From Lingula anatina (Eukaryota; Brachiopoda; Lingulata; Lingulida; Lingulidae), in contig NW_019773703.1 in NCBI RefSeq assembly GCF_001039355.2, forward strand, positions 1 to 64,000: 64,000 nt of DNA, written 5' to 3'. The notes beneath the pieces are model-generated. The model made no database searches and was not told the DNA's origin. It saw only the letters and a program-made list of their open reading frames with translations. A program made the position numbers and the translations under genes. Shown here piece by piece: positions 27,601-39,484 of the stretch; the stretch's first letter is position 1; every line of letters starts with the position of its first letter.

Positions 27601-30600
27601 CTTCTTTATGGTGGTTAAACAAGATCATGCGACAAGATTGAAACTTCTGTTATCTAAGGAAGTTCAGTTGTAATGTTTAGCACCAAAAGGTATCAGATCA
27701 CCTTTCTCTAACCTTTTCTAATCTCTATTAAAGTTGTTGTTTTTTTGTGTATATTTGCATGTGTGTTTGTTTGTGGGGAGGGGGGAGAGGCAGGCAATAG
27801 GAATGTCAAATCAATCACAATGTAAATATCACCACTGATCAATACGCTATCAAACTCCTCTTTAAATGCACCGGTTCTACAAATCTTACATGTTAATATC
27901 CCAGGAGATAACTGCTTTTCATTCACCAGTTTTCCTCCATACCACAATACCAACACAATGGCACCATAAGCAATGATACCTATCACTCCATCAAATCCAC
28001 CTACAGAGAGAAACATCAAATAGTTATCCAATATTTTTTAATCTCTTAGCCCAAATGCACTAATTCTATCATGAGGTATATGAATTAAGTAGACCTTCAT
28101 CACTTCAAAAACAATTAAGGTCTAACAAAACAGTCGGGTACATTAAGAAAGGAGAATGTTGGCCAGATATTGCTCTTTAATGTATTCTTTTCAGATGCAG
28201 ATAACAGCCAAACCCGGGAACAGCTTGGAGAGACAAAAGGTAATCATTTTATAGAAGAATTTCAAAATAGACCACCACAATGATCTATACAATACATAAC
28301 TATATCTGATAACCCACATGTACTGTAGTAGATTGGGTTAAGATACAACCTGTAAATATTCACATATATTATCAAACTTATTACCTAATGGCATACCTGA
28401 TCAAGGGAGTTTTTTAATGTGAAACTAACCTTGAACAAGGGCCAACTTCTTTCCAACTTGGTAGCTTTTGTCAATATCAGATCCATAATGCTGAGAGGTC
28501 TTCTTCTCACTGGTGAACATTCTCACAGTCCTGATACTAGACAAAGCCTCCTCTGCAGTGGTGCTGGCATCTGCAAGACGGTCCTGAAACTTCTGCCGAA
28601 GATTCTTCACCATGTAACCTGTACCACAGATACAATTGGAATATTACACTGCTAGAACAAGGCTGCATTATATGGTACACCCGCAATACCTGTCCAGTGG
28701 AAGATGTTAAAAAACTCAAGTAACCCCCTATTACATCAACTCACAGACAATACTGATCAATACATGTCCAGCTTTCTTCTTTTTCATTAGCACGAATCAG
28801 AAAAACAGCACCATATCACTGTTGTGCTGACATACATGTACTCACCATATTGCACTGCCCCAAGAGACACTATAGGCACCACAGACAGTAGTACACCAGT
28901 TAAAGCTGGATCCAGGACAAACATTATAACCAAAGATCCAATGATTTGAAGTATATTCCTGGACAGCATTGACATATTCACCTAAGATAAAAATACCATT
29001 ATGCAGTTTAAAATATAGAGTTAATTTATCAGTAGACCGACATTTTAATGCTGAAATTAAAACACATCTAAATTATATCCCTAAATGTGTAAATAGATAA
29101 ATAGTGACTGACATATCCACATAAAATTTGGTAAATTATCTTAGACCTAAATATATTGATTTCATTGCTAAATGCCTGAGAGATGAATTTTTTCCTCTCT
29201 GCGGTTCCTTTCCCAAAAGGGCCTGAAGTCAAAATATAACTTCCTGTGACGGCATTCGGGATATCCACCCATTTATGTTACATAAATACATTTTTATTAC
29301 ACCAAAACATAATTAGAAATGAATTTTTTCACATAGAAGGCCTTAAGTACATCAGAAGGTTAAATGTCAAAATATATATAACTTACTGTGATGGCATTCT
29401 GGATAACCTGAGTGTCTGATGACAGCCTGTTGGTCAGCTCTCCAGTCCTGGATGGAAGTGAAGACACAGATTTGTAGTATAGTAATAGGTTTGTAAAAAT
29501 GTTTTTGTAAAACTTTTTAAAGATAATTTACATACTTGGGCAACATCCCTTTTCTACACCCCCATCCAAAGATATATAAACAACTTAAATACATATCTTT
29601 CACTCACCTGTTGACATCAAAGAAAGCCACCTCCTGCTTGATCACACTATTAAATAGATCTTTTCTGAGACGTGCTACCAGTCTTTGTCCAGATAGGGTA
29701 AAAAACCATGCCCGTAAAAAGGAAAAAATTGATCCAACTCCATATATTAAGCCCAAAATGAGAATCGTCAAATTCAGTTTTTCTGAAAATAAAACAAATA
29801 CTATTTACTTGTTAACTACTCATATTGACAACCGACTTCCCATAGAGAAAAAAAAAGTTCCTATAAAGATGTTTCACATATTCTTCGTAAAAATTAGGTC
29901 TAAATAAAACTGGGTCCCTTATGTACTTTACATCCCAAGTAGCTAAAACAGGAACCATTTACAAGTTATATGCTTATGTACATCCTAACATTTCTTTCAT
30001 GTTCCTGACACCTACAAAAGACACCTCACATGTATTATACAAACCTTATGGCATTTCTATCAACTTACCCATAGATATAAGTGCAGCATCCACCACCTTA
30101 CCAAAGAACAGTGGTGCTATCATTGTAGTGCCACTGGAGACTAACAGACACAGGGTTGCTACGGTGATTAAGCCAGCTTCCTACATTAAAATATCAAAAA
30201 TGATAAAAATAATAATCTGGCCAGAGTTGTAGTGTATTGCACATGTAAATTTTATTTTGTACTAATTTAAAAAGTCAAAATGTAAAATGTTTAACTATAA
30301 ATATTGAGGGATACTGACAGTCTTTATTTGTCCCATCACTTAATAGAATAAGACGCAATTTATATCAAAATTTGTCACAATTAGTTGCTGTGTGTTGCAA
30401 TTTAAATTAAGAGATAGCATTCATAAAAGTAAGATATGTAAATAAAACACCTACTTTAAGAAGTAATGCCCTAATTCAAAACAAACTGTGCTCCAAAAAT
30501 AATTTCTTAGACATTCCTGGGTATATACCAATGATATAGGGGAAACTGGTCACTTTTAAGAGGAAATTCAATAATTTGTCTGTAATATCAGGGGCCGATT

Positions 30601-31895
30601 TAGGCGGTCTTCTGGGTCTTCCGGAAGACGGTCAGATTTTCAAGTTTACATTGACGGGTATCTAATTTTTTCTGTCGGAAGACGGTCAGAAATGGTGGAT
30701 GGATCAACAAAGATAATTTGGAAGACTGTCAGAAAATATCTCTGGATCCGCCCCTGAATATGTCTTCTGTGTTGACTGCTTATGAGCAAACTACTGAAGA
30801 ACAAACATGGTATGTGCTAGTGCAAATTTTGTGTCTTAGCTGTGGAAGTGCTAAATGTTCCGTGCCATTTTTACATACTTACCGGCTTTGCCAAAGAAAG
30901 CATCCTTTTAAGATCAACTTTTTTCTTGATAGGTTTTCCATTTTCATCCAACTCCCTATAATGCTCATCAAGTCTGTGCAAAACTCGGAACACTTTTAAC
31001 CTCTGCATGAAAGTAAAACTCAAGAGAGACATCAAAGTCTCCAGAAAGCAAAATGTTGCTGATGTGATGAGGGCCACATAGTATGTTATATGCATTCCAC
31101 TGTAGTCTGAGTCGTGTAAGTAGCGATATAATACAAATCCTCCCTTGGTTGATGCATGTGCTAGGCACAAAATACTGAATAGTATACAAAATGCATGCAG
31201 CCATCTTTTATGTCCTTGTAAAGTCGAGTTAAATGGTTCATCTACTAGCTTCATTGAAACATCCTCCAGCAAGGAGTAGATGGCGAATAGAATGACCACC
31301 TTTGTAACTGTTACTAAGACTGTGTCAAAGACGGATTCAGTCCAGTGAAAATGAGTGATGCTGTATTCAAAGTAAACACTGTTGCCACCTTAAAATTAGA
31401 AAAAAATATATATAATTATCAGTCAAAGTGCTGTATTTAAAAAAATTCCAAAGAGACAATACTAACAAAGTTTTTAACTGCATGCATGGCCATGTTGAAT
31501 GTGGGGGCTCAGTCTTAATGACTATTTTAAAAGCCAGGCTAATCTTTCAAAATGGCGAAAAAAAGAAAACTCTTCCATAAGGTGTGAAAAGAGCCTATCT
31601 TTACAACAAATAGATATGACAATCATAAGAAACCATATTTCTTCATCAATTATGTATTTGATCATAAAACATGTCACTAGTTTTGTCAGGTACCCCAGTA
31701 TGTGAAAATTCAGCATCACTTACCTACTAACCACAGCACAAGGACAGAAATTCCATCCAGTATTAGAAACAACTTCAATAAGTTCACATATCTCACAGCA
31801 GGCAGTGTGTAGTATTTGTATTTGTAATTAAATTTGACTTCAGTGTCTTCCTGAGGCAAGAGCTGATCAGGCTGATTCACCTGTTCAGGATCCAT
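24603..31895 (-). CDS. ABC transporter subfamily B half-transporter with N-terminal TMD0-like domain
   Basis: About sixteen exons run on the minus strand from 31895 to 24603, encoding roughly 800 residues. Exon 1 (31895-31724) and exon 2 (31388-30883) encode about four transmembrane helices before the core, resembling the TMD0 of TAP/TAPL (ABCB9) and nematode HAF transporters. The six-helix core follows over exons from 30180 to 27423, including [34 protein letters not shown] and [20 protein letters not shown]. The single nucleotide-binding domain contains GPSGGGKST (Walker A, about 26330), the Q-loop region [16 protein letters not shown], the signature LSGGQKQR, Walker [17 protein letters not shown] (split by an intron at 25367) and the H-loop AHRLSTV. 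All catalytic residues are present, so it should dimerise and hydrolyse ATP. The core resembles ABCB10, but the TMD0-like part argues for a lysosomal/ER TAPL- or HAF-type protein and there is no obvious mitochondrial presequence. The substrate is unknown, and peptides are plausible for TAPL relatives. Two MITE copies sit in its introns. Confidence 0.9.
26506..26673 (+). mobile_element. 168-bp MITE, copy 1
   Basis: The element starts CAGGGGCGGATCCAGAG and ends CTAAATCCGCCCCTG, so its terminal inverted repeats share CAGGGGCGGAT. It is flanked on both sides by GTATT (26501-26505 and 26674-26678), a perfect 5-bp target duplication. No coding capacity. The TIRs resemble non-autonomous hAT-type elements, although classic hAT duplications are 8 bp. 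It lies in an ABCB intron, between the exons near 26775 and 26370. Confidence 0.85.
28194..28239 (+). other. Orphan exon-like segment, antisense in an ABCB intron
   Basis: On the plus strand, TTCTTTTCAG precedes and GTAATC follows a 46-bp open segment that reads [15 protein letters not shown] in one frame. It has both splice signals but no neighbouring plus-strand exons that I can find. It could be a chance match, a captured exon fragment or part of an antisense transcript. Confidence 0.15.
30589..30756 (-). mobile_element. 168-bp MITE, copy 2
   Basis: This is the reverse complement of copy 1, with about 11 substitutions over 168 bases and no indels by my count (about 93% identity). It is flanked by AATAT at 30584-30588 and 30757-30761, again a perfect 5-bp target duplication. 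It lies in the ABCB intron between exons 2 and 3. Different target duplications show two independent insertions rather than a duplication of the host DNA. Confidence 0.85.
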
Positions 31896-34800
31896 GGTTT
31901 CTGAAAGGTAATTTAACTACAGTTGACAAAAATCTAATTTGTGCAAATAACATAACTAAGATTGAGATATAATTTGGCTAAATTTCAAAGTGACAAAATG
32001 ATGAACAGTCTTTGACATACATGTGTGAAATCGAACGCGTGAACAACGCAATTGGAGCTTTAGACCCAGCTTATATTTTATAAGTACCATACAGTTGTAT
32101 AAGGACACGTCTAAATACTCTGTATAAGTATGTGGATCTATTTTAAAGGACTGACGAGCCCTAATCATCTAAGCCTGGTGCAATAAACATCACATATTGC
32201 ATTGGTGACGAAGCACTTTTTTTAGAAAAGGCATAATGAAAGCCTAATGGCGTACAGGTACCAGTACATACAGTACATGTTATGGATCATGCATGCACGA
32301 ATCTTTTCAGGTATCGATCGATGTTACAGGCAAATATATATATATCCACTGTACTGATTGATATGCTTTCATATGATACAATTTACATAAGTCACGACAA
32401 ACATCAGCGATTTTATCGTTACTATAACAAAGACACCTTGTTACAAAACTAAATCTTTGCAAAATACACCGGCATAAAACATTAGCAAGAACGGCATGCA
32501 TAGTTAAAAATTACAAAGAATAAGATATTTAGACTTATTTGTAAAATAATTCTTTATATATTGCCCTGTGACAAAGACCACGCTCGAGCGTGACAAAGAC
32601 CAAAACATGACGTATACGTACCGGTGTCACGTGTACGGTCCGTTCTGCGTGAACCATCCGTCCTGACCGATTGTACACGCAGCAGTCGCGTGTATGAACC
32701 GTTCCGTGAATGATCCGTTGTTATTCACCTACACTGTTATACTTGGCTAGTGCATTGATTTGGCCTGTTCGTTTCCTACATCATTATATATTTACTATAA
32801 TGGGGGTATTTCTAGGTAAAATTCATGGGTTGATACAGAGTTTGTAATTGATAATTTTGATAGAAAATTACTTCGACGCATTGCATGGATGAACCTACCG
32901 TGGACAGGCCGTCGTTATTCAGTTGTTGGCCTACTACATGTTTTATTGGGTTTTATTGTGTTGATTTTTACTAGGATAGTGTGTTGATATATAGCCACCT
33001 GAAGGAAATTGCAGTAGAAGTACATTGTAAACAATAAATACTTGCTATACATCTTACATGAACAACTAATAAGATATGAATATTTCTAAAGATTATGTTT
33101 GAATTTGCAGTTTGTTCTTAACAGTGTATACTTAAAATAATGTTTATTAAAGTAATATATGTACTTTATATTGTATGTGACAAAGTCTGGGATCATGATA
33201 TCCTGCTCGTTCATCATGGGGTGTTTGCCCTTGTAGACCATTAGATTGAGGAAACTGAAACTGAATATCTGAATGTTAGTAGGCACATCAACGGGACATG
33301 TTCATGTACCTGTACGTGTCCTGTTTTGGAATCTTACTGTGACTGGGAGGTGGGCTGCTCTTGCGAGTTGATGATTCCAATTTTTGGCATCAATATGTTT
33401 AGACTCACATCAAGGAAGATTTTTTATTTTATATTTATAATCAATAGTCAAGATCCATCCTGTGTATCCTTGGAGTTGTGGTCCCTGGCCATTGTTGCAC
33501 GGAGATTTGCTTTTGTTTTGATTATTATTTTATACGAAGTATATTATAGGTAAGTGAATTTTTATAAATATTACTTGACATTTTATCTATAATAAAAGGA
33601 ACAACAACACTAGGACTGACACTATGATCCTTGGGGTGGTGCTGTCCTTGTCAGGTGGATACATACTTTTTTTTCACAAAAATTGTCACATTATTTTTTT
33701 TAATAACCATGCATGAAAGCTGATTTCTGCCTTTTCATTTTCATTTGTGTATAGATCTAGGTATGTTTGTTATCTTTTATTGTCTGGACAATTTTGGTCA
33801 CAATTTTTGATGAATATTTGTAATTTTTTGTTGGGTGATTGGGTTTGCTAAGGAAGAAGCAGCGCTTAATAATGGTCAGACTCGGATATATGCCTTCACA
33901 GTAATTGCTGCAATAACTTGAACATCACAAACAAATAATTTATCCCCCCCCCCCCCCCCCCCATTTTTTTCGATAATTTCATAAAATTAGTTATGTTGAG
34001 ACAATTGAAAATTAAGTTGTGGAGGTTGTTTAGATGCCTCATATTTACCAACATCAAGTGTTGACAGAATTGGTGAGAACGAAAGTGTTTTGGACAGCAC
34101 ATCCGATTGATTTTCTAATATTTCTTATACATTTTTTTATTCTCTTATTTGTATATTTTGTATAATGTAACTATTGCAGTGTGTTCTTTACAAGGTCAAT
34201 GTCATATATACTCAAATGAAGTATTTTTTTGATTAATTAATTTCACTGTCATACAGATTATTAGCTATAACTGCTACGATGTATACATATGTTTCCATTC
34301 AGTTTTTACTTTTACCTTATCATTATTTTCGGAGAATTGATACCTTATTCATTTAATGGTTATTGGAAACATTCCATATAGCTATTTAGAAAGCTTTTAC
34401 AAATGATTTTTTTTTGGTTACTGTAACATCCTTTTGCTTTCAGCATTTATTCTTCTTCTTTATAGAGCCTTTTACAAAATGTATAGTGGTTATCAATACA
34501 ATTATTTAGACCAACAAATGCTGGTCTAGGAGAAAAGTAACATAAAATGAATAAATATGCTAAAACAAGTTGTCTTAGTTACAAGACTTTTATTTTATTT
34601 ATTCTCACCTTACAGTAATAAGTCATGTACATGTAAAATAAGTGACAATATAGTAGGTCCCTGGGATCCCTGCAAGTGGATGATTATCATTTTTTTCATT
34701 AAATCGATACACTTTTGTAGCATGTACTAAATCAAATGTTCTAATAAAATTTTAAGTTTTTATTTCAGTCTCAGTTTGCATCGAAAACTATTTTAAAAAC

Positions 34801-36667
34801 TTTATCAGATTTCAGTACTATCATATAAATATATGTAAATTGCATTATGTTATGGGTTGAGAAAACTTTAAACCAGTAATACAGATGCAATTTTCTGCTA
34901 ACCTTGTACAGAAATGCACATTGGGCATGTAAACTGGGTTTTAGGAAGTGTTTTTTTAGAACATTTGACTTTAGCACAAATGGTATGTAGCCAACTTTGG
35001 CGTGTTACACTGTATCCATCGATGGTATCCTTTATTTTGGCAGAATGCTAAGTCGCAGGCTTCATCCTCTGACTTTCTTCCACTCTTTCTTATTTTCTGT
35101 CTAACCTATTCCCTAAACCACTTGCAGTGTGTGTTGTCGATACTGTTCAGTCCAGCTCCTTTAAGGATAGCTTCTGTAAATAAGAGTGAAAAAAGTGTAA
35201 GACAGTTAAAAATTCCTTTATACCTGAAAAAGGTTTTTCAAAGCTTGTAGTTTCTGTTAATTTAACCAGTAATTAAGTAAATAAAGCTACTATTTCGAGG
35301 GATACATTAAAAAAAAAAATTATATTCTGATAACTTGGTAAATGCTACAAGACAAGCTACCAAATGTACAGACTAAATAGGTAACAGAAAAATAAAACTA
35401 GTCATCAACAATAAAATGTAATGGAAAGGTTTTTTTTAAAATTTTATCTCTTATGCTATACAAGAAGAGACATATTCAATCTTTGTTTTGTGAGGGATGC
35501 CATGTCTATACATAAGAGAAGTATATTACAAAATAAGCACCTGTACTAATATGACTAAGGTTCAAGTACAAATGCTATTTAACCACTTTGAAACATTATG
35601 AACAGCTTCATATTGTGGAGGTAACCAGACGCAACAATTTAAAGTCTGAATGTTACCAACATTTGTGCAGATGCTCTAATAAACCTTTTACATTACATGA
35701 CATACATATTGATTATTATCACACGCTTCAATCTGCAGCAGAAAGATAAATTTTTCTGACATATATCAATTGTGATCCTTCTTATTATTATGCAAAAATA
35801 ATAAAACTACAAGTACACTGAAAACTCCTAAACTACTACAAATCAGTTACTGATGCTGAATAGTTTACAAACACACTGTTTCTGGAGTGAACATAATAAG
35901 AAAATGAGAGAACAGTTTCATTATCTCTGTATTTATAAATTAAAATTATTGTTATTCTTTTTATCAAGAGCTTATAAAATATGTTGGTATTACCTCCAAT
36001 ATTTCTGTGACTGTCAGTCACCATCATCAGGGAGTAAAAATATAAGAAAACTCTTTAAAGCAAAAAGCTAATGTTTGAATTTCCATGTGTATTAAGTACA
36101 ATAAGTTGATATGGCTTATTCTGATCAGAATAGTATCTGATAATACATACATATTAAGAAATGTACCTGAAGATCTTTATATAGAAGAGCTTAAAACAAA
36201 GTGTACCTGTTTTGCTCAGACATACTTACATATTCTTTTACATCCTGTGTCATCTTGTACCAGACATATCCTCTACATCCTAAATAACTCTTTGTCTGAT
36301 GCCTGATTTGTCACGTTTGCCAACATAATAAAGGTTTTCTGAAGAGAAAAAAGTTACTTATATGCATTCCCGTACATCAAATACACATGGAATTTAGAAC
36401 GTATATTCATTGTTTACTACAAAATATAAAGAATCCTGCAAAGGGATAGAAGCCATTCAACCATCTATCTTGGATAATAATGGTTTACCAGCCAGAGTGA
36501 TATCTAGATATTGTGCCACACATCATGATGCACTGTAAGGGTGAGGTAAGGAGCATATCATGAATCAGAATTGACTTAGATGGAAAATATGATTTCTTTG
36601 CCAGACATCTGGACTCATTTTAAAAACCAATCTGATATTCCTAACTACAACTACTGACCTTCATCAT
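31896..36667. other. Upstream region of ABCB and spacer
   Basis: The ABCB start is preceded by a splice acceptor (CTTTCAG), so a non-coding first exon should lie upstream, perhaps near 32.2-32.7 kb where GC content rises. GTCACGTG at 32625-32632 is a perfect E-box core. A C run occupies 33944-33962. The remainder is AT-rich with no gene I can support. Confidence 0.45.
32619..32661 (+). repeat. Left copy of a ~43-bp inverted repeat
   Basis: TACCGGTGT..CGTGTA.GG followed by GCGTGAACCATCCGT matches, in reverse orientation, the block at 38931-38971. The last 15 bases are identical. It lies in the GC-richer segment upstream of the ABCB gene. Confidence 0.6.
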
Positions 36668-36805
36668 CTAAAACATGAGTCTGTGCTCTTCTCTTATTTT
36701 CCTTAATTCTTTAGGGTCTTCCAAAAAGTCTCTCTGTCTCCTGTACTGTATGTACCACTTCACTTCCCTCATAAATGTAATAAAGTCATCATTTTTTGTA
36801 GCCAT
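36668..36805 (-). CDS. Small conserved-looking ORF, 45 codons
   Basis: On the minus strand a 45-residue frame starts MATKNDDFITFMREVKWYIQ and ends KIREEHRLMF. It is strongly charged with an amphipathic, helix-forming pattern, rich in Arg/Lys/Glu with Trp and Tyr, unlike the low-complexity frames around it. The sequence just upstream of the ATG is TTTTTCAG, a good splice acceptor, so a non-coding first exon farther upstream is plausible, perhaps near the GC-rich block at 38.87-39.1 kb. No signal peptide or membrane helix. I do not recognise the family. Length and composition would suit a small mitochondrial assembly factor or similar microprotein, but that is a guess. Confidence 0.4.
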   Translation of the reverse strand: MATKNDDFITFMREVKWYIQYRRQRDFLEDPKELRKIREEHRLMF

Positions 36806-38930
36806 GCTGAAAAATGTATAAAGTCACAAATAAAAACATTGCTCATTATGCCTTCTGCAGAAAAAGAAGGACCATAACTTCCATCTAATTAGGTTTTAAA
36901 TCTGAATGTTCACCAATAGTGTGGCTCCTAGTTTATATTCATATTTACATCCAAATATTTCAAATTTACATCCAGATATTTCAATTTACAACAATAATAA
37001 AGAAGTTGCTACACAAACATGCACAGTCTGAGGAACATCAAAATAAATACTGCACCCTGAAGACATTTTCCCTCTCTGAAAGCTGCTGGGCAATATGAGG
37101 AGGAGTTTTTTCTTCCTTTTTAAAGCCATCATGCTTAAAGTGTCAGTCATCTTGATTAGGCTGGTTAAAAAGTAAGTGAAAGTTATCAGATAATAATGCT
37201 GCAATAAGACAGTTTATGAACAATCAACCGTAACTCGTGATGTTATCTCCTGATAAGATCTAAGCTTATGCTGTACCTGAGCGTTGTCATTTCATTGTTC
37301 TCATAATGTCAGACCAAAACTGACAGGTGATTAGCTCTGAGCTTAAGCCAAAAATGACATTTTAACTAAGTCAAAGTGACACAAACATATGTACCTTTAA
37401 TCAAATCAATTCTTCAAGATATTCAAACTGAAAACAGTCCACCTGTGATAAAAAAACTCACTTGATTTCAGACATACAGATGGTTAAGACCGTATAATCA
37501 AGTTAAAAAATCTAACAGGTGACCTACTTTAATATCTTTGTTTCAGTGTTTTAGGAAAAGAGTGAGCTAAATAAAAATTTTATTTTTTTAACTTAATGAT
37601 TATCTTGGTAAGGACCACAGATACAAGCCTGCAAGCTGAAAAGTAATTAGGAAATTACCTAATAACAAAGTTGGAGACAAACCCTTCTTCCTATTATGAG
37701 ACTATTTCTGTTTGACTTTCTTTACAAGGAAACCAACAACTCTCCATACACATACATATATTTTGTACTTACTATACATAGTTAAATTTGGAATATATCT
37801 GATTATATGATTAACTTAAAGAAGGTATATATATATATATAAGAACAATTTAAAAATACATAATTTTCATCAGAGATTTGCCAATTTTCAATGAAATATT
37901 AGGTACATGTATGATTGTTCTTTATTACAAGCCCAAAAAGTGAATTTTATCTACAAAATTCATCTTTCTTTCACATGTGTTGAAATAATGATTCCAGGGC
38001 TCTGCATTTACAGCTTGTTATTAGAGTTCTTCTCACCTTTTAAGTCAAACAATATAGATCTTAGTTGATGAATTACTAAAGACAATTGAAGAAATAAGCA
38101 TAAACAGTATGTTGAATACTTCTTCCCACAGACCGATTCAGTTAACAATGGCTATGAAAAAAACCTAGGCTGTGCACTGTAGTAAGAATCAAATTAAAAC
38201 ATATTAGTTAAACAATCAAATGTCTATTATAGTGTGCAACATTGTATATTCAGCAACGAAATTCCAAACATTTCAGATAGAGAGGACTTGCTTAAGTAAT
38301 AATAACTTAAAATCAATAATAGACATACAGAATTGTCATTCACCAAATTTAAAGGCAATTCTCAGCATCAGTGTGCAGAAAATGTTTATTTCTACTGCAA
38401 CTGTGTGTATCTTTACTGAACATCTGTCCAGGTAATTCAAGTGATTTTGTTAATACACCGAAGAGTGTAGACACATTTCGACACATTTTTGATTTTGTCA
38501 TTATGAAATTAGTGGGCACTACTCTGAGTAGTACATTATACTTACTAGTAGTAGTAACTCTACCTGCTGTGTAAGGTTACAAATTGACATCAACAAGTAA
38601 AACGTACGTTAGACTTACTTGCCAACTGGTAGATGATTTTTCCCCTTTTTTTCTACTTTGTTCTTTTGAAGTAGACCAAAAAAATCGCCGATATCAGCCT
38701 TCCTCAGTCCCTTCACTTTTAGTGATTTCCTCCTACATGCTGTGTTTTCCTGAAGTAAATGGATCTTAAAAGTAAACAAACATCGTACTCCATGTTTCTT
38801 GTCTTCTGTTAAATACCTCTACTTATCAAATCTTATATAAATCGAGCATAATGTTTTGATAAATCGATAGAGACGGACTGTACACGCCGAAGTCTCTCAG
38901 ATTTGCCTGCGCTTTGTGCGCATGTGCAGA

Positions 38931-38971
38931 ACGGATGGTTCACGCTCCGAGCCCTACACGCCACACCGGTA
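38931..38971 (-). repeat. Right copy of the ~43-bp inverted repeat
   Basis: ACGGATGGTTCACGC followed by a diverged block ending ACCGGTA is the reverse complement of 32619-32661. A further GGTTCACGCTC occurs at about 39075, so the GTGAACC motif recurs locally. Confidence 0.6.
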
Positions 38972-39323
38972 TTAAATTTTCTTGAAACGATCGAGTTCGA
39001 CTGACGTATCTTTTATTTACTTACAGAGGGCACTACATTCGCAAGACAAGCTACGTTCTGTATAAAAGGCGAGCGGTTCACGCTCGATCTCGATTGTCGA
39101 TCTCTCACTATGATTGGTTAACAAACCGGGTAAATTAATATTAAAAAAACAAGATAAAACGACTTTAAACTGCCACATGAGTCTACCACAACGCAAAAAG
39201 GTTACACGTTATTTTAAAACGAATTTCATAAAATCGCCACATAGGCCTACCCCGCCTCTCCATAAAGTGACAATAGTTATTTATGTAGTGTATAAGAAAC
39301 CTTAGGGTGTACCGTTAAAATTA

Positions 39324-39484
39324 TTTGCAAAATTGTAAGCGGAGCTATTTATTAATCAAATGGGCAAAGAAACGTTATTGATATCGCCTCTGCTACATTT
39401 GCAAAATAGTATGTGGAGCTATTTATGCTATTAATCAAATGGGTAGGCCTAATAGAATGTTATTGATAACGCCTCTGCTACATT
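39324..39484. repeat. Two-copy tandem duplication, ~75-87 bp unit
   Basis: Two units, about 39324-39397 and 39398-39484, share TTTGCAAAAT, GGAGCTATTTAT, TTAATCAAATGGG, GTTATTGATA and CGCCTCTGCTACATT. They differ by small indels. Non-coding. Confidence 0.85.

Noticed and set aside
29536-30232. Plus-strand frames of 123 and 103 residues
   Set aside because: They are antisense to ABCB exons at 29608-29782 and 30069-30180 and their intron, with no splice logic of their own.
35002-35250. 82-residue plus-strand frame
   Set aside because: Looks like the complement of the Lys/Arg-rich minus-strand frame in the same place; no domain or family signal.
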